From: an uncultured Lachnospiraceae bacterium
GTDB lineage: Bacteria; Bacillota; Clostridia; Lachnospirales; Lachnospiraceae
Direction of reading: 5' to 3'
DNA length: 7,009 bases
Assembly: GCA_947068385.1 (NCBI GenBank)
Contig: CAMTBF010000186.1
Coordinates: 1 to 7,009, forward strand
In this document: positions 1-6,058 of the stretch, in pieces
How the letters are laid out: each line of letters begins with the position of its first letter
Position numbering within the stretch: the stretch's first letter is position 1
The notes under the pieces: model-generated
Told to the model about the DNA's origin: nothing
The model's database searches: none
Seen by the model: only the letters and a program-made list of their open reading frames with translations
Translations under genes and position numbers: made by a program

Positions 1-349
1 GATAGCATTCCCTTTTTTCGTATCCGCGGACAGGTTCGGAAAACCTCCTCAGGGACGGGCCTATGCGGATATTTGTATGGAAGCTGTCCGCCGCCACAGG
101 GATATCCGGCATTCCTCTTCGAAGCTTCTTCAGTTGGCTTTCCAGATCTTTCCGTTGGGCAATCTGCTGCCGGAAATCCTCCACTTCCTCAAAGGGCAGA
201 TATTTTTCATGACGTTTTTTGTTCTCCGTCCAGCGGTGGTAATAATACTCTCTGCCGTTTACTTTCTTCACGGTGAGCGACCCCTTCGGCAGGGCGGCAA
301 TCTGCCCTTCTATTTCCCTGACGCGCGTTAGCAGGTTGTCCTGATCCAC
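1..349 (-). CDS. N-terminal part of a probable AAA-type ATPase (runs off the window)
   Basis: An open frame starts with GTG at 349-347 and runs without a stop to base 1, giving 116 residues of a longer protein. The GTG is preceded by GGAGG (357-361) with a 7-nt spacer. The ATGs just upstream are in another frame that stops after eight codons, so GTG is the only sensible start. The N-terminus is a short helix (residues 4-20), then a basic/aromatic stretch, LPKGSLTVKKVNGREYYYHR (20-39), then a charged helix (about 53-79), followed by a linker and VRGYEKRECY at the end. From memory this arrangement resembles Lachnospiraceae ATPases in which a similar N-terminal module precedes a YxKRxxY segment and then a Walker A motif (GLRRTGKT type). 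The Walker A would lie outside the window, so ATPase identity is inferred and not seen. Codon use is less GC-rich than in its neighbours, and it has its own operator-rich promoter, which fits an accessory or acquired gene. Confidence 0.55.
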   Translation of the reverse strand, partial: MDQDNLLTRVREIEGQIAALPKGSLTVKKVNGREYYYHRWTENKKRHEKYLPFEEVEDFRQQIAQRKDLESQLKKLRRGMPDIPVAADSFHTNIRIGPSLRRFSEPVRGYEKRECY

Positions 350-356
350 ATCATCA

Positions 357-361
357 CCTCC
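357..361 (-). promoter_or_regulatory. Ribosome-binding site that fixes the GTG start at 349
   Basis: The minus strand reads GGGAGGTGATGATGTG. GGAGG (357-361) is 7 nt from GTG (349-347). Both ATG triplets within the spacer are out of frame with the long open frame, so this site decides the GTG start. Confidence 0.7.
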
Positions 362-376
362 CTCATATTGTCATGT

Positions 377-406
377 ATAATAGAATCCAAAAGAGGATTC
401 TATTAT
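377..406 (-). repeat. Perfect 12-bp inverted repeat in the 5' leader of the partial ATPase gene
   Basis: The arms are ATAATAGAATCC (377-388) and GGATTCTATTAT (395-406) around a 6-nt loop. With one unpaired base, the pairing continues into CATG on both sides (372-375 and 407-410). Transcription from the promoter at 412-440 would start near 405, so the repeat begins at the predicted start site. It could be a repressor operator or a hairpin at the very 5' end of the mRNA. It is followed by no U-run, so it is not a standard terminator. Confidence 0.75.
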
Positions 407-411
407 CATGT

Positions 412-440
412 ATTATACCCGATTATACCCCTTTATTCAA
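412..440 (-). promoter_or_regulatory. Sigma-A type promoter for the partial ATPase gene
   Basis: On the minus strand, TTGAAT (440-435) is followed after 17 nt by TATAAT (417-412), a perfect -10 box with optimal spacing. It points at the GTG start at 349, giving a leader of about 55 nt with a Shine-Dalgarno site at its end. The -35 box lies in the loop of a perfect inverted repeat and the -10 box lies at the end of its arm, so anything bound to the repeat would exclude RNA polymerase. Confidence 0.7.
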
Positions 441-458
441 GGGTATAATCGGGTATAA
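413..458. repeat. 18-bp inverted repeat built of four 8-mer half-sites (probable operator array)
   Basis: TTATACCC occurs at 413-420 and 423-430. Its reverse complement GGGTATAA occurs at 441-448 and 451-458. Within each arm the copies are 10 bp apart, about one helical turn, and the arms form a perfect 18-bp inverted repeat around a 10-nt loop. The array overlaps both boxes of the promoter at 412-440. This is the layout expected for a dimeric repressor that binds cooperatively on one DNA face. The repeat is also only 12 bp beyond the stop codon of the DUF4349 gene, so read-through RNA would form a long AU-rich hairpin, but there is no U-tract. The operator reading is inference; the repeats are directly visible. 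Confidence 0.75.
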
Positions 459-470
459 ATCACAGGGCTT

Positions 471-1622
471 CTATTCCTTTTTCTCCCCGGCCTCCGGCGC
501 GGCGCTTTCGGCTGCCCCTGCGGCCTCCCATTCCTGCATCCGATCCCTCTGGGCCTGGATTCTCGCTTCCTCTTCCCGCTGTCTGGCTTCCTTCCGTCCC
601 CGGCGCTTTGCGCGGATCTTCTTCCAGAGCAGGATGGCCACCGCGATCACGCCGGCCCATATCACCAGATAAGGGATGTGGGTCAGGAACCAGATGGCGA
701 ACTCCATCAGGCCGTCCCCGATGTCCCGCAGGCTCCTCAGGAAGCCCTCCGCGATCCTCTTCCCCGGGCCAGGCTCCTCCTGGCGCACCTCCGTCAGCTC
801 CCTGACCTCGGACACATGGAGCTCGACAGTGCTGTAGTCTATCAGGTTGTCCAGGGTGCGCAGCCGGGATTCCATGCTCTCCAACTCATAGCGCACCTCG
901 GACAGGCGCTGCTCCAAAGCGATGATCTCCTCGATGGTCTCCGCCTTCTCCAGGAACGCGAGCAGTCTCTCCTGCTCCGTGCGCAGGGTGTTCCTGCGGC
1001 TCTCCATGTCCACATAGGACAGGGTCACGTCCTCCACGCTGTCGTTGCGCCTGACCACGTTGCCGATGTCGGACACGGTCTGCAGGAAGCTGTTCAGCTT
1101 TCCGTTCGGGACGCGGATGGTGAGGTTCGCGTAGCGGGAGGACACATAGCCGGAATAACTGCTGCCGTTGTAGGTCTCCATGTTCTCTATGTACCCGCCC
1201 AGCTCCTCCACCTGCGCCTCAAGGGAGGACATCATCTGCTCGAATTCCTTGGTCTCCACCTCCAGGCCCACGGTCTGAATCAGCTTCCGGCCCTCCTGGA
1301 CGTCTGCGCTCTGGCCGGTCCCCTCCTCCGGGCTTCCGCCGTCCGCGGTATCATAAGCCTCGTACTCCGCAGCCTCCTCCATGGGAAACATGCCGCCGCC
1401 CGCGCCGTTCACGCCCGCCTCCTGGGCGCTGCCCTTGCTGTCCGTCACCGCAAAAATGCCGCCGTCCGCGCCGCCGGACGCGCCGCAGCCCATAAACAGA
1501 CACGTAGCCAATATGCAGACGAGCAATCCAGCCCACCGTCCCGGTTTCCTGTTCCTTCCTTTTGCAGTCCTGTTTCTTGCAATCCCGTTTCCAGTCCCGA
1601 TTTTCCTGCCGTCCCTTTTCAT
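471..1622 (-). CDS. DUF4349 domain lipoprotein, membrane-anchored at both ends
   Basis: This 383-residue protein starts at an ATG preceded by AAGGAGG with a 5-nt spacer. An unusually long basic n-region (residues 1-30) leads to a hydrophobic stretch (30-44) and the lipobox LFMGC, so Cys46 should be lipidated after signal peptidase II cleavage. A low-complexity Gly/Glu-rich linker (47-108) follows. The DUF4349 region spans roughly 110-335. It has an N-terminal alpha/beta part including the segment LTIRVPNGKLNSFLQTVSDI (167-186), then a long coiled coil (about 203-258), then IDYSTVELHV. One transmembrane helix (about 306-333) is followed by a basic stretch and a charged, Ala/Glu-rich tail that is probably cytoplasmic. 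The biochemical role of DUF4349 proteins is not established. The architecture suggests a cell-surface scaffold or sensor. It may be co-transcribed with the peptidase gene, or expressed separately given the 167-bp structured gap. Confidence 0.87.
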   Translation of the reverse strand: MKRDGRKIGTGNGIARNRTAKGRNRKPGRWAGLLVCILATCLFMGCGASGGADGGIFAVTDSKGSAQEAGVNGAGGGMFPMEEAAEYEAYDTADGGSPEEGTGQSADVQEGRKLIQTVGLEVETKEFEQMMSSLEAQVEELGGYIENMETYNGSSYSGYVSSRYANLTIRVPNGKLNSFLQTVSDIGNVVRRNDSVEDVTLSYVDMESRRNTLRTEQERLLAFLEKAETIEEIIALEQRLSEVRYELESMESRLRTLDNLIDYSTVELHVSEVRELTEVRQEEPGPGKRIAEGFLRSLRDIGDGLMEFAIWFLTHIPYLVIWAGVIAVAILLWKKIRAKRRGRKEARQREEEARIQAQRDRMQEWEAAGAAESAAPEAGEKKE

Positions 1623-1690
1623 AAGCTCCTCCTTTTCCGCTTCCGGTCCAACCTGCGTCCATCCCAGCGTCTGCCGTCAAAGACAGCGCG

Positions 1691-1748
1691 ACCGGGGCGC
1701 TCTTGTCTGTCAGAAATGCCCCGGTTCTACGCTTCTGACAGCAGAAGC
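1691..1748 (-). promoter_or_regulatory. Potential H-type pseudoknot or alternating hairpins upstream of the DUF4349 gene
   Basis: Three inverted repeats overlap in the gap between the peptidase and DUF4349 genes. Stem A is 8 bp (1691-1698 with 1718-1725, ACCGGGGC/GCCCCGGT). Stem B is 9 bp (1707-1715 with 1733-1741, CTGTCAGAA/TTCTGACAG). Stem C is 6 bp (1731-1736 with 1743-1748). Each of A and B has one arm in the other's loop, which is the geometry of an H-type pseudoknot with loops of 7, 2 and 8 nt. B and C compete with each other. No U-run follows, so it is not a canonical terminator. It lies about 70 nt before the DUF4349 start. No known riboswitch class is recognised. Confidence 0.4.
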
Positions 1749-1789
1749 CATACAAATACGGCCCCCACTGTCCTTATAGACGAAAAAAC

Positions 1790-4705
1790 CTACGAAAGGT
1801 TCTCGATATTCATGAATTTATCCGCTTCCGCCTTGATCTTCTGTTCGCTGCCCACCACGCAGAGGAAATCGTCCTCCATGAAGGCCCTGATATAGGCCGC
1901 CAGGCCCCGGATGTCCTCCGCCGTCACATCGATGACCTCGTCCCGCTCCTTCTGAATCATGTCCATGGTGATGCCCCTCATATAGGCCTCCCTGGAGCGC
2001 CTGCCCTTGCCCGCCGCCGTCAGGGGCATGTCGAGCTGGCTGAAGGTGCCGATGATGTACTGGGTCAGCGTCCTCTCGCTGGCGTCATAAGCGCCGATGA
2101 AGTCCGCCGCCGCCTCGTACACATCGATGGTCTGGCTCAGGTTCGGGTCGCGGTAGGAGACGAAGAAGCATTCCCCCGTCCTTCCGAAAGCGCACATGCA
2201 TCCGTAAGCGCCGCCCTTGACCCGGATATTCGTCCACAGATACTCATATCCCATCATCACCTGCAGCACCCGCAGCGCCCCCCTGTAGGGCAGGCCCTTG
2301 TTCAGGAAATTGCCGGCCCGGCAGACATACTGCACCTGCCCGGCGGTCATGAAGCCCTCGTTCTTCCGGGACACCTCCGGGAGAAAGCTGCCCTTCTCCA
2401 CCTCACAGGTATACAGCTTTGCTTTCAGGGCGGCGATGGCGGGCTCCAGGCCCTCGAAGGCCTTCCTGTCCCCGGTAAAGTCCACGCGCAGGTTCTCCGG
2501 GCGGAAGATCATCCGGCACAGGCCCTCCAGGCGCCTGGTCAGAAGCTCCCTGTTCGCCTCGAAGTCCTTCTCCAGCCCGGAAGCCAGACGGTACTGTCCT
2601 ATGCCCGTCAGTTCATCGTTCATGGCGTACCTGGCATCCCCGTAGGACAGGGCCCTGTTCAGGGCCACGCTGTTCCCGGCCTCCAGCACATACTCCCGGT
2701 ACCTGGAATTGTTCTCCGCCAGGATCTCCTTCAGCCGCTTGCCGTCCGAGAAATCGCTGGTCAGCATCAGCTCCTCCATCAGCTCCAGAGCCCTGGGCAG
2801 GTTGTCGTACAGCGCCTTGGTGTAGACCTCCAGGGTGACGGTACACTGCTTAGGATTCTCCACTTTTCCGTAGCTGTTGTAGGTGACCCCGATCTCCCCG
2901 GTGGCCAGATTGATCTCATTGCTCAGCTCCCCATAGGTGTAATGGGCCGTGTCCACATGGCAGAACACGTTCTGCAGGATGCCGAGATAGGGGAAGTACT
3001 CCGCCGGGATGTCCTTCACCTCGAACATCAGCCGCAGATACCCGATGCCGTTGGTGAACACCTCATGGTACAGCGCGGGGCAGCCGGCCAGGCTCCTCTC
3101 CTCATTGATCAGGGGGGCAGCCTCCCGCTTCATGTCCTCCCTGTTCAGCAGGGGAATCTTCGCCAGGTTCTCCGGGGAATCCACGTCCTCCCGGAAAGCG
3201 TTCAGGGCGTCCATCATGCTGTGGATGCCTGTAATCTCCTCCTGGGACATCTCTCCTTTGATCTCCGCCAGGGCTCCTGCCAGCTTCTCCTCCTGCTCCC
3301 CGGCAAGACCCTCCTTGGGCTCCAGGACTACCATGGCCCCATGGGGATTCTCCAGCAGGTACTTTTTCACCAGCTCCTCGAAATAGCCCTCCTCCACTTT
3401 GGCCCGCAGCTTCGCATAGGTCTCGTTGGCCTCGATGTGGAGGAAGGGGCCCCTGTCGTCATACACCCAGCTTCCCAGGGCCTGCAGGCCGTACATCAGC
3501 CCCTTGGGGAAGCTTCCGAAATCCGCCTCCCTGTAGCGGAACTCGAAGTGGTTGATGGCCGCCAGCAGGGCCTTTTTGTCAAAACCCTTTTCTACTATCC
3601 CGGAAAGCGTCTCCCGGATCGTGGACTGGAACTCCTCCTCCTTAGACAGGGAGGTGCCCTTTGCCACCACGCTGAAATAGGGCTGCTTTAAGTCATTGTC
3701 ATAGATGCTGAACACATCCTTGCCGATTCCTTTGTCGATCAGCGCTTTCTTTAAGGGCGCGCCCGGCACGGTGCAGAGCACGAAATCCAGGACCTGGAAG
3801 GCCACGTACAGCTCCCTGTCCAGGTTGTCGCCCACGGACTTGCACCATGCCAGATAGGTGTTCTCGTCCACGTCCTCGCCCTCGCTGATGGGGAACTGCC
3901 TCACCCTGCGCACCTGTCCGTCAAAGGGCTCCTGGCCCGTCACCTCGGACTCCACCTTCAGGGCATCGAAGGCGGACAGGTAATGCTCGTCGATGTACTG
4001 CAGCTTCTCCGCCATGTCCATGTTGCCATAGAGGTAGATATAGCTGTTGGAGGGATGGTAATAGGTCCTGTGGAACTCCAGAAACTGCTCATAGGTCAGC
4101 TCCGGAATCGCCGCAGGGTCACCGCCGGACTCAAAGGCATAGGTGGTGTCGGGATACAGGGCCGTGCTGATCTCCCGGTACAGCACGCTGTCCGGGGAGG
4201 AGAACGCCCCCTTCATCTCGTTGTAGACTACGCCATTGTAGGAAAGCTTCCCCGCCTCGTCCAGCTCATAATGCCAGCCCTCCTGGCGGAAGATGGCCTC
4301 GTTCCCGTAGATATTGGGATAGAACACCGCGTCCAGATAGACATGCATCAGGTTCTGGAAATCCTTGTCGTTGCAGCTTGCCACCGGGTACACCGTGCGG
4401 TCGGGATAGGTCATGGCGTTCAGGAAGGTGTTCAAAGATCCCTTGGCCAGCTCGATGAAGGGATCCTTGATGGGGAACTCCCTGGAGCCGCAGAGCACGG
4501 AATGCTCCAGGATATGGGCCACGCCGGTGGAATCCCTGGGCGTGGTGCGGAATCCGATGTAGAACACCTTGTTGTCGTCGTCATTGGACAGCAATGCCAC
4601 CCTGGCCCCGGTCTTCTTATGGCGGCACAGATAGGCCACGCTGTCGATGTCCGCTATCTTCCTTTTCTCGATGACTTCATAGCTCGTTACTTCTTCTACC
4701 CTCAT
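1790..4705 (-). CDS. M16C family zinc metallopeptidase (presequence protease/PreP-like)
   Basis: This 971-residue protein has the usual length and plan for the M16C subfamily, whose members close two halves around short unfolded peptides and degrade them. The inverted zinc motif HxxEH is intact as HILEH (His64, Glu67 base, His68). The third zinc ligand is probably Glu163 in VVYNEMKGAFSSPDS. The C-terminal half carries RVKGGAYG with Arg828 and Tyr834, matching the substrate-positioning Arg/Tyr pair of the family, so the enzyme should be active. The central M16C-associated region starts near residue 507 (SPENLAKIPLL). There is no signal peptide or membrane helix, so it should be cytoplasmic. 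The ATG start at 4705 is preceded by GAGGAG with an 8-nt spacer. It is 48 bp downstream of the 147-residue protein gene and probably in its operon. Likely role: clearance of peptides or signal-peptide fragments; the true substrates are unknown. Confidence 0.95.
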   Translation of the reverse strand: MRVEEVTSYEVIEKRKIADIDSVAYLCRHKKTGARVALLSNDDDNKVFYIGFRTTPRDSTGVAHILEHSVLCGSREFPIKDPFIELAKGSLNTFLNAMTYPDRTVYPVASCNDKDFQNLMHVYLDAVFYPNIYGNEAIFRQEGWHYELDEAGKLSYNGVVYNEMKGAFSSPDSVLYREISTALYPDTTYAFESGGDPAAIPELTYEQFLEFHRTYYHPSNSYIYLYGNMDMAEKLQYIDEHYLSAFDALKVESEVTGQEPFDGQVRRVRQFPISEGEDVDENTYLAWCKSVGDNLDRELYVAFQVLDFVLCTVPGAPLKKALIDKGIGKDVFSIYDNDLKQPYFSVVAKGTSLSKEEEFQSTIRETLSGIVEKGFDKKALLAAINHFEFRYREADFGSFPKGLMYGLQALGSWVYDDRGPFLHIEANETYAKLRAKVEEGYFEELVKKYLLENPHGAMVVLEPKEGLAGEQEEKLAGALAEIKGEMSQEEITGIHSMMDALNAFREDVDSPENLAKIPLLNREDMKREAAPLINEERSLAGCPALYHEVFTNGIGYLRLMFEVKDIPAEYFPYLGILQNVFCHVDTAHYTYGELSNEINLATGEIGVTYNSYGKVENPKQCTVTLEVYTKALYDNLPRALELMEELMLTSDFSDGKRLKEILAENNSRYREYVLEAGNSVALNRALSYGDARYAMNDELTGIGQYRLASGLEKDFEANRELLTRRLEGLCRMIFRPENLRVDFTGDRKAFEGLEPAIAALKAKLYTCEVEKGSFLPEVSRKNEGFMTAGQVQYVCRAGNFLNKGLPYRGALRVLQVMMGYEYLWTNIRVKGGAYGCMCAFGRTGECFFVSYRDPNLSQTIDVYEAAADFIGAYDASERTLTQYIIGTFSQLDMPLTAAGKGRRSREAYMRGITMDMIQKERDEVIDVTAEDIRGLAAYIRAFMEDDFLCVVGSEQKIKAEADKFMNIENLS

Positions 4706-4753
4706 TTTCTTCGCTCCTCTTGCTTTTATTCTCTACACATAGCCATTTTGTGG

Positions 4754-5197
4754 TCACAATCCCAGCAATGCCAGCTTGCTGACGCTCAGCTCCTGTATCA
4801 CGCAGCCCTGCCGCTCCTTCTCCGCAGGCGGGATGCCCGCAAGCTCCTCCACCGTGAGCTGCTTCGTCACGTACCGCTTCTTCGGTACGGGGCCCGCCTT
4901 CCCCCGGATTCCCCCGAAGAGGGGCTTCTTCTCCTCTATGACGTTCACCTTCACCCTGGCCTTCATCTGCTTATAGACCTTCACCAAAAAGCTGTCCGGG
5001 GCCAGGTAGTACAGATGGGTCTCCAGGGTGTCCTCCCTGTCCGCCTCGGGCAGGATGTACCGCTCCATGATCAGGCGGAACTTAAAGCTGATCTCATCCT
5101 CGTCCAGAAGCTCCCGGAAGGTATACTTTGCCCCCACATAGAGCCTGGCGGTATCCTGCATGCTGTATTTATAGTCCTCGTATATCCTTTTCTCCAT
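4754..5197 (-). CDS. Hypothetical soluble protein, 147 residues
   Basis: I do not recognise this family. The ATG start has GGGAG with a 5-nt spacer. The protein is charged and has no signal peptide or membrane helix. Residues 1-88 look like mixed alpha/beta with several aromatic residues (RIYEDYKYS at 4-12, HLYYLAPDSFLVKVY at 61-75). A Gly/Pro/Lys-rich stretch (about 91-108) then leads to a C-terminal part with TVEELAGIPPAEKERQ and a hydrophobic end (LALLGL). There is one cysteine (Cys132), so no metal site is evident. It lies between the sigma-like gene (47-bp gap) and the peptidase gene (48-bp gap). This suggests co-expression and perhaps a partner role to one of them, but nothing in the sequence proves that. 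Codon use matches the neighbours, and the reading frame is intact. Confidence 0.75.
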   Translation of the reverse strand: MEKRIYEDYKYSMQDTARLYVGAKYTFRELLDEDEISFKFRLIMERYILPEADREDTLETHLYYLAPDSFLVKVYKQMKARVKVNVIEEKKPLFGGIRGKAGPVPKKRYVTKQLTVEELAGIPPAEKERQGCVIQELSVSKLALLGL

Positions 5198-5244
5198 ATC
5201 GTCTCCCGGCGGCGCCCACGTCCCGCGCCCTTCCCCGGACGGCC

Positions 5245-6024
5245 TCAGGCTTTCCCGTCCGTCTCGATGTCCTCTATCTGGAATCCGCTCAGGCGCATGG
5301 CGTCCTGGATGGCCTTATCCGACAGCCCGGACTCCTGCGCCAGCTCCTGGGGCGTCACCTTCCTGCGCAGCTCCTCCGACAGCTTCCCGGCCTTGTCCGC
5401 CACCCGGTTCACCTTGTCCGCGATCTTCCTGTCGTTCTTCTTCTGATCGGCGTGCTCACGGATGCACTCCTCACAGGCATCCATGATGCGCCTTGCCAGC
5501 ATGCCGGAGGCCTGGTCGGGCTTTCCGAAAAAGGGCCCGTCCTCTCCCGATGCCTGTCCCGCCTGCGCCAGCAGCTCCACGCCCACCGCCAGGGCCACGT
5601 TCCCCTCCCCGATCAGATCCTCCAGGGGCACGCCCTGTCCCGCGTAGAGCCTGGCGATGTCCGCCACCTCCCGCAGGAAGCTCTCCGTCAGCTGCTGCCT
5701 GGCCGCCCTGTCCCCGGCCATCACGGACATGGCGTAAGCCGTCCTCTGCCCGTCGCTGTAGACAGGGAGCTTCTCTATCTCGTCCAGGTACATCTGCAGA
5801 TAGTCCCGCTCCTCCTCCGTCAGATAAGCGTCCTGGTCTGCCGGTTCCCCGATGCCCACATTGTGCTTCCTCAGATAGTCGAACACCATCTCCAGCTGGG
5901 CTTCCCCCAGGTCCAGCCCGGCGAAGCTCTCCCTCACCTGCTCTTCCCTGATGCTGTTCCCCTGCTCCCTGGCAAGCCTGCGCACCTTCTCCAGCGTCTG
6001 CGCGAAAACGATCTCCTGATTCAC
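5245..6024 (-). CDS. Degenerate sigma-70 family protein without regions 2.3/2.4 and 4
   Basis: This 259-residue protein starts with GTG (6024-6022), preceded by GGAG with a short 4-nt spacer and by AAGGA further upstream. Residues 1-60 resemble the RpoD N-terminal region (EMVFDYLRKHNVGIG at 45-59). Residues 67-88, YLTEEERDYLQMYLDEIEKL, resemble region 1.2. Residues 107-150 (AARQQLTESFLREVADIARL, then GVPLEDLIGEGNVALAVGVE) match regions 2.1-2.2, the part that contacts the RNA polymerase beta' coiled coil. The expected [21 protein letters not shown]-type melting and -10 recognition segment is absent and is replaced by an unrelated stretch (155-190). Residues about 203-243 resemble region 3, including a helix-turn-helix-like KVTPQELAQESGLSDKAIQDAM. 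Region 4 (-35 recognition) is missing; the protein ends at 259. It probably still binds core polymerase but is unlikely to direct standard initiation alone. An anti-sigma-like, appropriator or accessory role is inference. Confidence 0.75.
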   Translation of the reverse strand: MNQEIVFAQTLEKVRRLAREQGNSIREEQVRESFAGLDLGEAQLEMVFDYLRKHNVGIGEPADQDAYLTEEERDYLQMYLDEIEKLPVYSDGQRTAYAMSVMAGDRAARQQLTESFLREVADIARLYAGQGVPLEDLIGEGNVALAVGVELLAQAGQASGEDGPFFGKPDQASGMLARRIMDACEECIREHADQKKNDRKIADKVNRVADKAGKLSEELRRKVTPQELAQESGLSDKAIQDAMRLSGFQIEDIETDGKA

Positions 6025-6058
6025 TTTTCTCCGTTTCCTTTCGTTTTGTTTTTCGGAT

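Noticed and set aside
413..458. Rho-independent terminator for the DUF4349 gene
   Set aside because: The stem is perfect and well placed 12 bp after the stop codon, but it is AT-rich and lacks a following U-run. The half-site phasing and the promoter overlap fit an operator better. Some termination effect cannot be excluded.
413..458. CsoR-type copper operator, because of the TACCC...GGGTA elements
   Set aside because: The 10-nt spacing between arms and the doubled half-sites do not match the CsoR operators I know of, and there is no metal-homeostasis gene in the window.
371..458. CRISPR-like or iteron array
   Set aside because: The repeats are short, partly inverted and without regular unique spacers, and no cas or replication gene is visible.
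1351..1755. 134-residue minus-strand frame overlapping the DUF4349 start
   Set aside because: It overlaps the DUF4349 gene in another frame, has no recognisable domain, and becomes Arg/Gly-rich where the other frame encodes the signal peptide and linker.
678..1895. 405-residue plus-strand open frame
   Set aside because: Antisense to the DUF4349 gene, which has a lipobox, a ribosome-binding site and a recognisable domain. The plus-strand product is a Leu/His/Gln-rich translation typical of the reverse strand of GC-rich genes.
3983..5446. 487-residue plus-strand open frame, with smaller ones at 2942-3691 and 5128-6081
   Set aside because: These lie antisense to the M16C peptidase, the 147-residue protein and the sigma-like gene. 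They show no recognisable domain and have the same low-complexity composition.
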